From the NCBI RefSeq assembly GCF_003264365.1, contig NZ_PYAK01000003.1:124001-188000 (forward strand): a stretch of 64,000 nucleotides of DNA, in the 5' to 3' direction. Source of the stretch: Micromonospora noduli (GTDB taxonomy: Bacteria; Actinomycetota; Actinomycetes; Mycobacteriales; Micromonosporaceae). Every line of letters starts with the position of its first letter. The first letter of the stretch is position 1. Shown here piece by piece: positions 18,765 through 27,427 of this stretch. Position numbers and translations under genes: made by a program. The notes beneath the pieces were generated by a model that saw only the letters and a program-made list of their open reading frames with translations, did not search any database and had not been told where the DNA came from.

Positions 18765-18779
18765 TGGTTGATCCAACCA
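18765..18779. promoter_or_regulatory. 15-bp palindrome upstream of lactonase gene
   Basis: TGGTTGATCCAACCA: perfect 6-bp arms around ATC, 24 bp upstream of the lactonase start and about 48 bp after the conservon GTPase stop. A dimeric regulator site is plausible. Confidence 0.4.
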
Positions 18780-18827
18780 GAGGCTGCCCGCGTTGCCCGC
18801 CCGTTAACCGGCTTTCCGGCCCGGATC

Positions 18828-19430
18828 TCAGGCCGCCGGCACCGGCTCGCCGCGCTGTCGCGCGACGTGCTCCACCAGAGAGATCAAAACCATCTTTCCG
18901 GACTGCCGGTCCCGGGCGTCGCAGAGCACCATCGGCACGTCCGGGTCCAGGTCGAGCGCTCGGCGTACGGTCTCCAGGTTGAACCGGCGGGAGTCGTCGA
19001 AACAGTTCACGCCCACCACGAACGGGATTCCCCGCTGTTCGAAGTAGTCGATGGAGGGGAAGCAGTCGGCCAACCGCCGGGTGTCGGCGAGCACCACCGC
19101 GCCGAGCGCGCCGAAGGCCAGCTCGTCCCAGAGGAACCAGAACCGGTCCTGGCCCGGCGTGCCGAACAGGTAGACCTGAAGGTCGTCGTTGATGGTGATT
19201 CGGCCGAAGTCCATCGCCACGGTGGTGGTGGACTTGCCCTCCACGCCGGAGATGTCGTCGGTGCCGATCCCGGCACCGGTGAGCACCTCTTCGGTCTGCA
19301 ACGGACGGACCTCGCTCAGGGCACTCACCAAGGTCGTCTTGCCAGCCCCGAAGCCTCCCGCGATGAGGATCTTCAGTGCCAGCGGGATGGTGGTGCTGGT
19401 GCCCACCTGGTCATAGCGCACGGAGTCCAC
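18828..19430 (-). CDS. cvnD: Conservon GTPase (CvnD-like)
   Basis: 200 aa from GTG 19430. Ras-like small GTPase with P-loop GGFGAGKTT (residues about 21-29), switch II FGTPGQDRF, and NCFDD in place of NKxD. It overlaps the DUF742 gene by 20 nt. In Streptomyces conservons, CvnA-D form a membrane-associated complex resembling a eukaryotic G-protein system, with CvnD as the GTPase output. Confidence 0.93.
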   Translation of the reverse strand: MDSVRYDQVGTSTTIPLALKILIAGGFGAGKTTLVSALSEVRPLQTEEVLTGAGIGTDDISGVEGKSTTTVAMDFGRITINDDLQVYLFGTPGQDRFWFLWDELAFGALGAVVLADTRRLADCFPSIDYFEQRGIPFVVGVNCFDDSRRFNLETVRRALDLDPDVPMVLCDARDRQSGKMVLISLVEHVARQRGEPVPAA

Positions 19431-19800
19431 TGACCACCGCCTTGAGGATGTCGTCGTCGGGAAGGATGCCGGCGGCCGGCGGCTCGTGCACCGCGACCAG
19501 GCCCTCGGCGAGGAGATCACCGAGCAGTACCCGGACCACGCCGACCGCGAGGTCCAGTTCGGCTGCCAGTTCGGCCACCGACACCGGCCGGTGGGCCAAC
19601 GTGACCAGCCGTCGATGCTCAGGCAGCAGATGCGAATGGCTTGTCGCGTCGACGTCCGAACCGGCCAACACGAACGCGACCAGGTTGAAATCGTCGACGG
19701 CGGAGCGTACCCGGCCTCCGGTGAGCGTGTACGGGCGCATCACCGGGCCGGCGTCACCGTCCAGCCACTCGTGCTGCGGCCCTGGCGGCTCAGTCCGCAT
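19411..19800 (-). CDS. cvnC: DUF742 conservon protein (CvnC-like)
   Basis: 129 aa from ATG 19800 (GTG 19809 is an alternative; both overlap the roadblock gene). DUF742 proteins have a winged-helix-like fold. Conserved parts are VRPYTLTGGR near the start, LLPEHRRLVTL, and the C-terminal DDDILKAVVSGLRAL. It is the third gene of the cvnA-D operon and overlaps both neighbours. Confidence 0.93.
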   Translation of the reverse strand: MRTEPPGPQHEWLDGDAGPVMRPYTLTGGRVRSAVDDFNLVAFVLAGSDVDATSHSHLLPEHRRLVTLAHRPVSVAELAAELDLAVGVVRVLLGDLLAEGLVAVHEPPAAGILPDDDILKAVVSGLRAL

Positions 19801-20212
19801 CTCCGGCACCCGCTGCCGATCGGGCCGGCGCGGCGAGGCTCTCTCCCACCCGGATCACCAGCATCGCCATCTCGTACGCGACCAGCCCGATGTCCGCGTC
19901 GGCGTCGCTCACCACGGCCAGGCAGGCACCCTGCCCGGCGGCCGTGACGAAGAGGTACGCCGCCTCCATCTCCACCACTGTCTGCCGGACCGGGCCACCG
20001 TCCACGTGCCGGCTGGCGCCTCGGGCGAGGCTGGAGAAGCCGGCGGCGAGCGCACAGAGGTGTTCGGCGTCGGAGCGCTCCAGCTCGGCCGAGCAGCCGA
20101 GCAGCAGGCCGTCGGCGGAGAGCACCACCGCCTCGCGGGCGGCTGGTACCCGTTGCACCAGTTCGTCGAGCAACCAGTCCAGGCCGGCGCTCTGCTTCGT
20201 CGAATGCCGCAC
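19790..20212 (-). CDS. cvnB: Roadblock/LC7 domain protein (CvnB-like)
   Basis: 140 aa. Roadblock/LC7 fold (LDWLLDELVQRVPAAREAVVLSADGLLLG), a likely GTPase-activating or scaffold partner of CvnD, related to MglB. Its GTG overlaps the TAG of the histidine kinase gene by one base (TAGTG), showing translational coupling within the conservon. Confidence 0.94.
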   Translation of the reverse strand: MRHSTKQSAGLDWLLDELVQRVPAAREAVVLSADGLLLGCSAELERSDAEHLCALAAGFSSLARGASRHVDGGPVRQTVVEMEAAYLFVTAAGQGACLAVVSDADADIGLVAYEMAMLVIRVGESLAAPARSAAGAGDAD

Positions 20213-22668
20213 TAGGCGTCCCTCTCAGTCACGGTCGGGGGTTCGGGGGTCGTCGGCGGGTCGGTGGGTGCCGCCGGGACCGTCGGACCGGTTGGCGCCG
20301 CCGGACCGGTTGGCGCCGCCGGACCGGTTGGCGCCGTCGGACCGGTTGGCGCCGTCGGACCGGTTGGCGCCGTCGGACCGGTTGGCGCCGTCGGGGTGAT
20401 GGCGGTGGCGCGTCCGCGCGCCGTGCCGGCCTGGAGCGCCGCCATCACCTGGCGGACCTCCTCGGGCGAGCGGGGCGACGGCGTGTCGGTGACGGTGGAC
20501 CGAGGCTGGACGGCGGGGGTACGACGTCGCACCCGGCGGGGCAGGCCATCCAGCTCGTCGTCTGGCTCGTCAGGGGTCGCCGAGCCCTCGTCGCGCCCAT
20601 TGGCGGGCGGGATGGCCGAGGTCGGCGCTCCGGTGGGTGGGGCGGGCGGGGCGGTGCTGGCGGACGGGGCCGTCGGCGGGCGGGTACGGGGACGGGTCAC
20701 GGCGCCCCGGCGCGCCGTCCGAGCCAGCCGCCGGCTCGGGTCGGCCGATGCGGTGCCGAGCGTGGCGGGGTCGGGGCCGGCCGGCGGCTCGGTGGTGACC
20801 AGGTCGCCGGGGACCAGCACCACGGCTGTCACGCCACCCTCCCCGGATGGGCGCAACCGCACCCGTACGCCGTGCCGGGCCGCCAGCCGGGCCACCACGA
20901 ACAGACCGAGTCGGGCGCTCTGCGCCGGGTCGAACTCGGGCGAGCTGGCCAGCCGGGTGTTGGCGGTCTCCAGTGCCGCGTCGGACATGCCCAGCCCCTG
21001 ATCGGTGATCTCCAGGGCGTACCCGTTGGCCACCTGCGCCCCGGTGACGGTGACCCGGGTGTCCGGCGGGGAGAAGGCGGTGGCATTCTCGACCAGCTCG
21101 GCGAGCAGGTGGATGATGTCGCCGACCGCCCGCCCCAGCACGCCGGCCGGCTGCACGGCCTTGACGTCCACCCGTTCGTACGCCTCGACCTCGGAGATCG
21201 CGCCGCGGATCAGGTCGACCATCGCGACCGGGTTCCGCCAACCCCGGCCAGGCGCGGAGCCGGCGAGGATGACCAGATCCTCGGCGTGCCGGCGCAGCCG
21301 GGTGGCCAGGTGGTCGACCTGGAACAGCTCGGCCAGCTCGTCCGGGTCCTCGGTACGCCGCTCCATCCGGTCCAGCAGATGCAGCTGGCGGTGCACCAGG
21401 CTCTGGCTCCGTCGGGCGATGTTGAGGAAGACCTCGTTGAGCCCGCGACGCAGGGTGACCTCGTCCACCGCGGCCTGGACGGCGGTGCGCTGCACCTCGG
21501 TGAAGGCGCGCCCGACCTCGCCGATCTCGTCGTGGCCGTACTCCAGCGGCGGCGCCTCCCGGGCGACGTCGACCTGCTCGCCCCGGCGCAGCCGGGCCAC
21601 CACGTCGGGCAGCCGGTGCTCGGCCAGCTCCAGCGCGGCGGTGCGGACGCCGCTGAGCCGACGGACCAGGGTGCGGCCGACCCGCAGCGCCACCAGCACC
21701 GAGACGACCACCGCGACGAGCCCGAGTACGCCGGCGGCGGCCAGCCGCACCAGGATGCGGACCGCCATCGGCACCGAACGGTCGGTGAGAGCGTCGGCCT
21801 CGGACAGTTCGAAGTCCCGCAACTGCTGCTGCACCGCGTCCTGGCTGGCCTGCCAGGACGCCGCGTCGACAGTCGGCCGGCCGGACCGGTTGGGTACGAC
21901 CAGCGCGTCCTGCATGCTGCGCAGCCGGGTGAACGCCTCACTCTCGGTCAACCGTTGGTACGCGACCCGGCTGCTCTCGGGCAGGTCGGCCACGGCGCTC
22001 TCGGTGAGCCACCGTTGGTTGCCGATGGCCTGTACGAGCTGGGTGTGCTCCCCCTCGGCGAACCGTCCGGCGGTCAGTGCGCCGGCCAGCAGCGCGTCGC
22101 TCTGGCCGAGCAGTTCCCGGGAGCGACCCAGCGCGGTGAGCGCCAAGGCCTGCCGGTTGATGTCGGGGTCGGTCAGGGTCGCCATGCCGGCGAACGCCTG
22201 GAAGGCCGCGGAGACCATGCCGCTGTAGAGGCCGATCGCGCCGGCCCGGTCCACCTTGCGCTCGTCGATGAACTTCCGCCCGTCGGGTAGCGCCGCCAGT
22301 GCGTTGACCAGCTGGTCGACCCGGGTTTCCAGCAGGTCGTCCGCGGCGTCGCGCAGCGGTTCGCCGTCCACCCGGCGGCGCAGCTCGGCGACCGCCCGAT
22401 CGGTGCGCCCGCGCTGCTCGGCGAGTGCGGGCAGCTCGGTACTGCCGGCGAGCTGCACCGCCGAGAGTCGGCGTTCCCGTTGCAGCTCGGTGACCACTGT
22501 CTCGCCGGGGCGACCCAGGTCGTACAACAGGGTGCGGGCGGAGAGCAGGTTCAGGGCGGGACCGAAGGTCAGCGTGGTCGCGAAGATCCACAGCGCCAGG
22601 AGCGCGGTCACCGGCGCGACGACCAACGCGGTCAGCTTCGAGCGGATCGGCCAGTCGCGGGTTTTCAT
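20212..22668 (-). CDS. cvnA: Conservon sensor histidine kinase (CvnA-like)
   Basis: 818 aa from ATG 22668 with GAGG upstream. N-terminal membrane span (about 10-35), an extracellular nitrate-sensor-like region (about 40-310), a second membrane span (about 315-345), a HAMP-like region, and an HATPase domain (about 500-640) with N-box ELVENATAFS and G-box DQGLGMS. A typical phosphorylated H-box is not obvious, as in other CvnA proteins. The C-terminal 190 residues are Pro/Ala/Thr-rich and contain six perfect or near-perfect hexapeptide repeats. It opens the conservon operon. Confidence 0.93.
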   Translation of the reverse strand: MKTRDWPIRSKLTALVVAPVTALLALWIFATTLTFGPALNLLSARTLLYDLGRPGETVVTELQRERRLSAVQLAGSTELPALAEQRGRTDRAVAELRRRVDGEPLRDAADDLLETRVDQLVNALAALPDGRKFIDERKVDRAGAIGLYSGMVSAAFQAFAGMATLTDPDINRQALALTALGRSRELLGQSDALLAGALTAGRFAEGEHTQLVQAIGNQRWLTESAVADLPESSRVAYQRLTESEAFTRLRSMQDALVVPNRSGRPTVDAASWQASQDAVQQQLRDFELSEADALTDRSVPMAVRILVRLAAAGVLGLVAVVVSVLVALRVGRTLVRRLSGVRTAALELAEHRLPDVVARLRRGEQVDVAREAPPLEYGHDEIGEVGRAFTEVQRTAVQAAVDEVTLRRGLNEVFLNIARRSQSLVHRQLHLLDRMERRTEDPDELAELFQVDHLATRLRRHAEDLVILAGSAPGRGWRNPVAMVDLIRGAISEVEAYERVDVKAVQPAGVLGRAVGDIIHLLAELVENATAFSPPDTRVTVTGAQVANGYALEITDQGLGMSDAALETANTRLASSPEFDPAQSARLGLFVVARLAARHGVRVRLRPSGEGGVTAVVLVPGDLVTTEPPAGPDPATLGTASADPSRRLARTARRGAVTRPRTRPPTAPSASTAPPAPPTGAPTSAIPPANGRDEGSATPDEPDDELDGLPRRVRRRTPAVQPRSTVTDTPSPRSPEEVRQVMAALQAGTARGRATAITPTAPTGPTAPTGPTAPTGPTAPTGPAAPTGPAAPTGPTVPAAPTDPPTTPEPPTVTERDA
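20284..20391 (-). repeat. Six 18-bp tandem repeats inside cvnA
   Basis: Six consecutive 18-bp units encode, on the minus strand, four copies of TAPTGP and two of AAPTGP in the cytoplasmic tail. Near-identity at the DNA level suggests recent slippage expansion. Confidence 0.9.
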
Positions 22669-22812
22669 CAGACCTCGCCCGTACAGGGTGGCAGGAGGGG
22701 TGCCGGCACCGCCGGGCACCGCGCCTGCCGGCTGCGCGCCCGGCCGCGTCGCCGGGCACCGGCGCGGGCGCCTTGGGCAGGATACGTAATCGGAGGCTGT
22801 TTCACTACCGCC

Positions 22813-22835
22813 CGTGTCTTCACCGTGTCTTCACC
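22813..22835. promoter_or_regulatory. PHO-box-like direct repeats
   Basis: Two adjacent 11-bp direct repeats (CGTGTCTTCAC) place TTCACC at 22819 and 22830. The 11-bp period and TTCACC core resemble actinobacterial PhoP boxes. It lies between divergent genes, about 145 bp upstream of cvnA and 130 bp upstream of the hypothetical gene at 22967. Confidence 0.3.
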
Positions 22836-22966
22836 GCCCAAGCGCCTCTTCTGGGATGAATCAGGTTCTGGCCGGTGAGTAGTTGGGCCCCTCGTCAGGA
22901 AAGTACCTCGGATCGGGATTGGCGATCACTGCGCGGAGGGAATAGCAGATGACGAAGGAGGAGCCC

Positions 22967-23560
22967 ATGTCGCCCACGCAGATAGTCGTCATCGTGCTCG
23001 TCGTGCTGGTGATCGTCGCGGTGCTGGCCGTGGCCGCCCGCTCGCTCAACAACCGCCGGGCCCTGCGCAACCGGTTCGGACCGGAGTACGACCGGGTGGT
23101 GGCGGAACAGGACAGTCGGTCCGCCGCGGAGCGCGAACTGCGCGACCGGGAACGCCGGCATGCCGAGCTCACGCTCACCCCACTCACCCCGGAATCCCGG
23201 GCCCGGTACGCCGCCGCCTGGGAGGAACTCCAGGTCCGCTTCATCGACTTCCCGGGCGAGACCGTGGGCGACGCGGACGTTCTGGTCACCCGCCTCATCG
23301 AGGAGCAGGGCTATCCGACCGGTGACTTCTCCGACCAGATCGCCCACCTTTCCGTCGAGCACGCCCGCACGCTGACCAACTACCGGGACGCGCACGAGAT
23401 CCACCTGCGCAACTCCCGGGGCGAGGCCAGCACCGAGGAGCTGCGGCAGGCGGTCGTGCACTACCGCGCACTCTTCGCCGACCTGCTGGGCGAGGAGCCG
23501 GTCGGCCACCACACGCCCGAACAGCGCCACCACCCGGACCACGACTCCACGAGCCGCTGA
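22967..23560 (+). CDS. Membrane-anchored hypothetical protein
   Basis: 197 aa from ATG 22967 with a strong AAGGAGGAG upstream; ATG 22949 is an alternative. One hydrophobic span at residues about 4-25 is followed by a charged region and a C-terminal helical domain (RYAAAWEELQVRFIDFPGE near residue 78, ASTEELRQAVVHYRALFADL near 150). This domain resembles the end of the next gene product. The function is unknown. It and the next gene are probably co-transcribed (11-nt gap). Confidence 0.85.
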   Translation: MSPTQIVVIVLVVLVIVAVLAVAARSLNNRRALRNRFGPEYDRVVAEQDSRSAAERELRDRERRHAELTLTPLTPESRARYAAAWEELQVRFIDFPGETVGDADVLVTRLIEEQGYPTGDFSDQIAHLSVEHARTLTNYRDAHEIHLRNSRGEASTEELRQAVVHYRALFADLLGEEPVGHHTPEQRHHPDHDSTSR

Positions 23561-23571
23561 GGAGGCCACCG

Positions 23572-24615
23572 ATGCGCCAGGAAGAGCAGCAGGTGAGCAA
23601 CGACCACCCGGAGGCCGTCCGGTCCGCGCCCGTGCCGGTACCCCCGGCCGGCGACCGGGCCGGTCGCTCCGACGTCCCGGAGGACGCCCTCGACGACCGG
23701 GGCACCTTCGACGACCAGGCCGCCGTCCATGAGCGGGCCGACGACACCGATCGGGACGCCGCGTACGACCCGGCCGACGACGAGCTGACCGACGACTCCG
23801 ACCCGCGCCACCGGCGCGACGACCGGTCCACCGATGAGGGCGGTTTCCACGAGCCGGGGCCGCTGCCGACGACATTCGGCGCCACCACGGTGGCCGACGC
23901 GGTGGCCGCCTCCGCGCTGGCCAGCCCGCACCCACAGGATCAGCCGGACCCGAGGGCCGAGCGGACCGCCCAGCCGGGCGACGGTGCCGAGGACGGTGAG
24001 CGGGAGGGTCTGCGCGCCGACCCCACCGCGGAGCTGCACCGCCGCGACGCGTACGTCGACGACAGCGCGGACGTCGACGACCCCACCGACCTGGACGACC
24101 GCGCCGACGCGGACACCTCCGCGCGGACCGTCGTCCCGCCGGGGAGCACGAACGGTGACCCGGAGCGGCGCGGCGATCTGACCGGCGACCGGGATGCCGC
24201 GGCAGCTGGCGCGGCCGGCTACGGCAGCGCGACGCCGGAGATGGTCGACCCGGACGCGGATGGCGAACCGGTCCCCGGCGACGACACCAGCCCCACGCTG
24301 GAGTCCGCCGGAACATCCCGACCCGCCGGGTCGACGGTCGCGGCCGAGCCGGCCACGCTCCTCGACACGGACACCGCGCAGGGCTTCCGGGACCGCTGGC
24401 GGGACGTGCAGCTGCGTTTCGTCGACGACCCGCAGGCGGCTGCCAGCGAGGCGCAGTCGCTGGTGGAGGAGGCCATCCAGGCCCTCTCCTCGGCGCTGGC
24501 CGCCCAGAAGAACACGTTGGGCGGTTGGCAGGACGCCGGCTCGGCCGACACCGAGCAACTGCGGATGGCGGTCCGCAACTACCGGGACTTCCTGGACCGC
24601 GTACTCGGTCGCTGA
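23572..24615 (+). CDS. Acidic hypothetical protein sharing C-terminal domain with its neighbour
   Basis: 347 aa, ATG with AGGAGG upstream. The first 250 residues are very Asp-rich and probably disordered. The last 95 residues hold the ordered domain: FRDRWRDVQLRFVDDPQAA, then ADTEQLRMAVRNYRDFLDRV. This aligns by eye with the end of the preceding protein (WxxLQxRFxDxP; TEZLRxAVxxYRxxxxxxLG). No membrane span. Function unknown. Confidence 0.85.
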   Translation: MRQEEQQVSNDHPEAVRSAPVPVPPAGDRAGRSDVPEDALDDRGTFDDQAAVHERADDTDRDAAYDPADDELTDDSDPRHRRDDRSTDEGGFHEPGPLPTTFGATTVADAVAASALASPHPQDQPDPRAERTAQPGDGAEDGEREGLRADPTAELHRRDAYVDDSADVDDPTDLDDRADADTSARTVVPPGSTNGDPERRGDLTGDRDAAAAGAAGYGSATPEMVDPDADGEPVPGDDTSPTLESAGTSRPAGSTVAAEPATLLDTDTAQGFRDRWRDVQLRFVDDPQAAASEAQSLVEEAIQALSSALAAQKNTLGGWQDAGSADTEQLRMAVRNYRDFLDRVLGR

Positions 24616-24632
24616 GTCACCCGACGCACACT

Positions 24633-24662
24633 GGCGCCCCGGCCGGAAACGGCCGGGGCGCC
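24633..24662 (+). terminator. Terminator hairpin
   Basis: Perfect 13-bp stem (GGCGCCCCGGCCG and complement) with a GAAA tetraloop, then CTCTT. It lies 17 nt after the hypothetical operon. Confidence 0.8.
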
Positions 24663-24804
24663 CTCTTGCGTCCGATCGCCGCGGAGCACACCAGATCGCC
24701 CGAAGGGCCCGAACACGGCGGGTTCCGACCTCCGGGAGTGAAACTGCGCGGACGGGGTAATAGGGCGCCCGCGCACCAACGAGCGCGGACGTCGGGAGCG
24801 AGGG

Positions 24805-26472
24805 GTGGACGGGATGGACGGCGACGGTCTTCGGCTCAACATGAACGGCCTGGACTACCTGATCCTGGCGCTGTACTTCGTCACCGTCCTCGGGGTCGGC
24901 TTCGCCGCGCGCCGGGCCATCCGGACCAGCGTCGACTTCTTCCTCTCCGGCCGCTCCCTGCCGGCCTGGGTGACCGGTCTCGCCTTCGTCTCGGCGAACC
25001 TGGGCGCGTTGGAGATCATCGGAATGGCCGCCAACGGGGCCCAGTACGGCGTGATGACGGTCCACTACTACTGGATCGGCGCGGTCCCGGCGATGGTCTT
25101 CCTGGGCATCGTGATGATGCCCTTCTACTACGGCTCCAAGGTCCGCAGCGTGCCCGAATACCTGCGGCTGCGGTTCAACCGCCCCACCCACCTGCTCAAC
25201 GCGATCAGCTTCGCCGTCGCCCAGGTGCTGATCGCCGGCGTGAACCTGTACGCGCTGGCCCTCGTCATGCAGGCGCTGCTCGGCTGGCCGCTCTGGACGG
25301 CGATCGTGGTCGGCGCGGCGATCGTGCTGGCGTACATCACCATCGGCGGCCTGTCCGGGGCGATCTACAACGAGGTGCTGCAGTTCTTCGTCATCCTGGC
25401 CGGCCTCATCCCGGTCACCGTGATCGGCCTGGTCAAGGTCGGCGGGTGGAACGGCCTGATGGACGCGGTCGGCGACACCAAACTCGGCGAGGCCGGCCTG
25501 CACGCGTGGCAGGACACCGGCAGCACGGCCAACCCGCTGGGCGCGCACTGGATCGGCATCGTCTTCGGCCTCGGCTTCGTGCTGTCGTTCGGCTACTGGA
25601 CGACGAACTTCGCCGAGGTGCAGCGTGCCCTCTCGGCGAAGAACATGAGCGCCGCCCGGCGTACGCCGATCATCGCCGCGTACCCGAAGCTGTTCATCCC
25701 CCTGGTCACTGTCATCCCCGGCCTGGTGGCCCTGGTCACTGTGAAGGGCCTCGGCGCGGAGAGCGGCGACCTGCAGTACAACAACGCCATCCCGCTGCTG
25801 ATGCGCGACCTGCTCCCCAACGGCGTCCTCGGGGTGGCGGTCACCGGCCTGCTCGCCTCGTTCATGGCCGGCATGGCGGCCAACGTGAGCGGCTTCAACA
25901 CCGTCTTCACCTACGACATCTGGCAGGCGTACATCCGCCGCGACCGGTCGGACGAGTACTACCTGCGGGTCGGCCGGTGGGCGACGGTCGCCGCCGTGGT
26001 GATCGGGATCGGCACCGCGTTCATCGCGGCCGGGTTCAGCAACATCATGAACTACATCCAGGCGCTCTTCTCCGTCTTCAACGCGCCGCTGTTCGCCACC
26101 TTCATCATCGGCATGTTCTGGAAGCGGATGACCGCGCTGGCCGGCTTCTGGTCGCTGCTGCTGGGCACCCTGGTGTCGCTGAGCCTCTACCTGCTCTACA
26201 AGGGCGGGGTGATCGATTTCAACTCCGACCTGGAGGAGAGCTTCTGGGGTGCCGGTCTGGCGTTCGTCACGGCGGTGGTGGTCGCCGCGATCGTCACTCC
26301 GCTCACCTCACCCAAGCGGGACGAGGAACTGCGCGGGTTGGTGTACGGCATGGGCGGTGTCGACCTGAAGGGCGACGTGCTCGCCGGGGACGCCGCCTGG
26401 TACCGCTCCCCGGTGCTGCTCGGTCTGATCGCGGTCGCGCTGGCCGCCCTCTTCTACATCCCGGTCTTCTAA
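24805..26472 (+). CDS. Sodium:solute symporter (SSS family)
   Basis: 555 aa, about 13-14 membrane spans, SLC5/SSS family. LDYLILALYFVTVLGVGFAARR at the start, FFLSGRSLPAW and YGSKVRSVPEYLRLRFN are typical of the family. It imports an organic solute with sodium; substrate not identifiable, though sugars are common for members with this N-terminus. The GTG start is preceded by a GA-rich ribosome site. A small two-span membrane protein gene follows after 16 nt. Confidence 0.92.
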   Translation: MDGMDGDGLRLNMNGLDYLILALYFVTVLGVGFAARRAIRTSVDFFLSGRSLPAWVTGLAFVSANLGALEIIGMAANGAQYGVMTVHYYWIGAVPAMVFLGIVMMPFYYGSKVRSVPEYLRLRFNRPTHLLNAISFAVAQVLIAGVNLYALALVMQALLGWPLWTAIVVGAAIVLAYITIGGLSGAIYNEVLQFFVILAGLIPVTVIGLVKVGGWNGLMDAVGDTKLGEAGLHAWQDTGSTANPLGAHWIGIVFGLGFVLSFGYWTTNFAEVQRALSAKNMSAARRTPIIAAYPKLFIPLVTVIPGLVALVTVKGLGAESGDLQYNNAIPLLMRDLLPNGVLGVAVTGLLASFMAGMAANVSGFNTVFTYDIWQAYIRRDRSDEYYLRVGRWATVAAVVIGIGTAFIAAGFSNIMNYIQALFSVFNAPLFATFIIGMFWKRMTALAGFWSLLLGTLVSLSLYLLYKGGVIDFNSDLEESFWGAGLAFVTAVVVAAIVTPLTSPKRDEELRGLVYGMGGVDLKGDVLAGDAAWYRSPVLLGLIAVALAALFYIPVF

Positions 26473-26488
26473 GGAAAGGGGTCGGCAG

Positions 26489-26797
26489 ATGAGCAACGAT
26501 GGCCAGCCGGCACAGGACCCGCTGATCGACGAGGCGCAGGCGGAGCAGCGGCGCTCCGCCGCGGCCCGGCTGTTCGACATCCGCCGGGTGATCGGTGGCC
26601 TCTTCGTCGCGTACGGGGTCATCGTGACGCTGATCGGCGTCTTCGACAGCCGGGCCGAGATCGACAAGGCCGAAGGCGTACGGATCAACCTGTGGGCCGG
26701 GCTGACGATGCTCGTGTTCGGTCTGCTCATGCTGCTCTGGCAGTGGTGGCGCCCAGCGGAAGCGCCGGCCCCGAACGAGCAGCAGCCCGACGCCTGA
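26489..26797 (+). CDS. Small two-span membrane protein, partner of symporter
   Basis: 102 aa with hydrophobic segments at about 32-52 and 68-88, a charged N-terminus and a Pro-rich tail. AAGGAAAGGGG lies upstream. It directly follows the symporter gene, and small membrane proteins in this position are common in SSS operons. Role unknown. Confidence 0.82.
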   Translation: MSNDGQPAQDPLIDEAQAEQRRSAAARLFDIRRVIGGLFVAYGVIVTLIGVFDSRAEIDKAEGVRINLWAGLTMLVFGLLMLLWQWWRPAEAPAPNEQQPDA

Positions 26798-26916
26798 CCA
26801 CCTGACGCACGGCGTGAGCACGGCCCGGCCGGACCGCCGGGCCGTGCGGCATGAGCGCGGCACGAAGGGGTACGTGGGGGAAATCAGGCACCGTGTCGGA
26901 CACAGGAGGCAGCACC

Positions 26917-27303
26917 ATGACCGATCGCGATCGCCAACCGCCGCTGGAGGACAGCCCCGAGGTGGCCTCGGCGGTGGACGATGACGCCACCGTGCCGCAG
27001 TTGCGGACCGGAGGTGGCCCGGACCGGGACACACCGGGCTTCGCCGAGCCTCGCAGTCGACCGGACGACCTCGCACCGGACACCGACGAGCTGATCGGTG
27101 ACCCCTACGCCGCCGGCACCGGGGCGACCGGGACGGGCACCGGCGCTGGCGGGGACAACATCCGCACCGGGGGCGAACAGCCCTGGGAGCCGGAGGACCT
27201 GGTGATGGCCCGGGGGCAGGATCTGACACCGGAGAACCTGGAGAAGGCCCGCCGTGACCTGGCCGAGCAGGGCCGGGCGGCGATCGAACGCACAGTGCCC
27301 TGA
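26917..27303 (+). CDS. Hypothetical hydrophilic protein
   Basis: 128 aa from ATG 26917; GGAGG lies exactly 7 nt upstream, which decides against earlier frame positions. Acidic, Gly/Thr-rich and likely disordered apart from the C-terminal helix (TPENLEKARRDLAEQGRAAI). No recognised domain. Confidence 0.75.
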   Translation: MTDRDRQPPLEDSPEVASAVDDDATVPQLRTGGGPDRDTPGFAEPRSRPDDLAPDTDELIGDPYAAGTGATGTGTGAGGDNIRTGGEQPWEPEDLVMARGQDLTPENLEKARRDLAEQGRAAIERTVP

Positions 27304-27320
27304 TCGGGGCCGGAAAGGGG

Positions 27321-27360
27321 GGGTCCCCGGCCCGACCTGTGACGGTCGAGCCGGGGACCC
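27321..27360. terminator. Bidirectional hairpin between convergent genes
   Basis: GGGTCCCCGGC (27321-27331) pairs with GCCGGGGACCC (27350-27360), with an inner CGACC/GGTCG stem. It separates the hypothetical gene from the convergent cellulase gene. Confidence 0.7.
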
Positions 27361-27427
27361 GGGGGGAACCTGCTGCCAACAGTGCCTCACCAACCACCGG
27401 CAGCGGGTTGGTGCGTGAGCTACCCGA

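Noticed and set aside
20284..20391. Tandem 18-bp repeats considered as CRISPR or minisatellite
   Set aside because: No spacers, and the repeats encode a regular hexapeptide in frame in cvnA.
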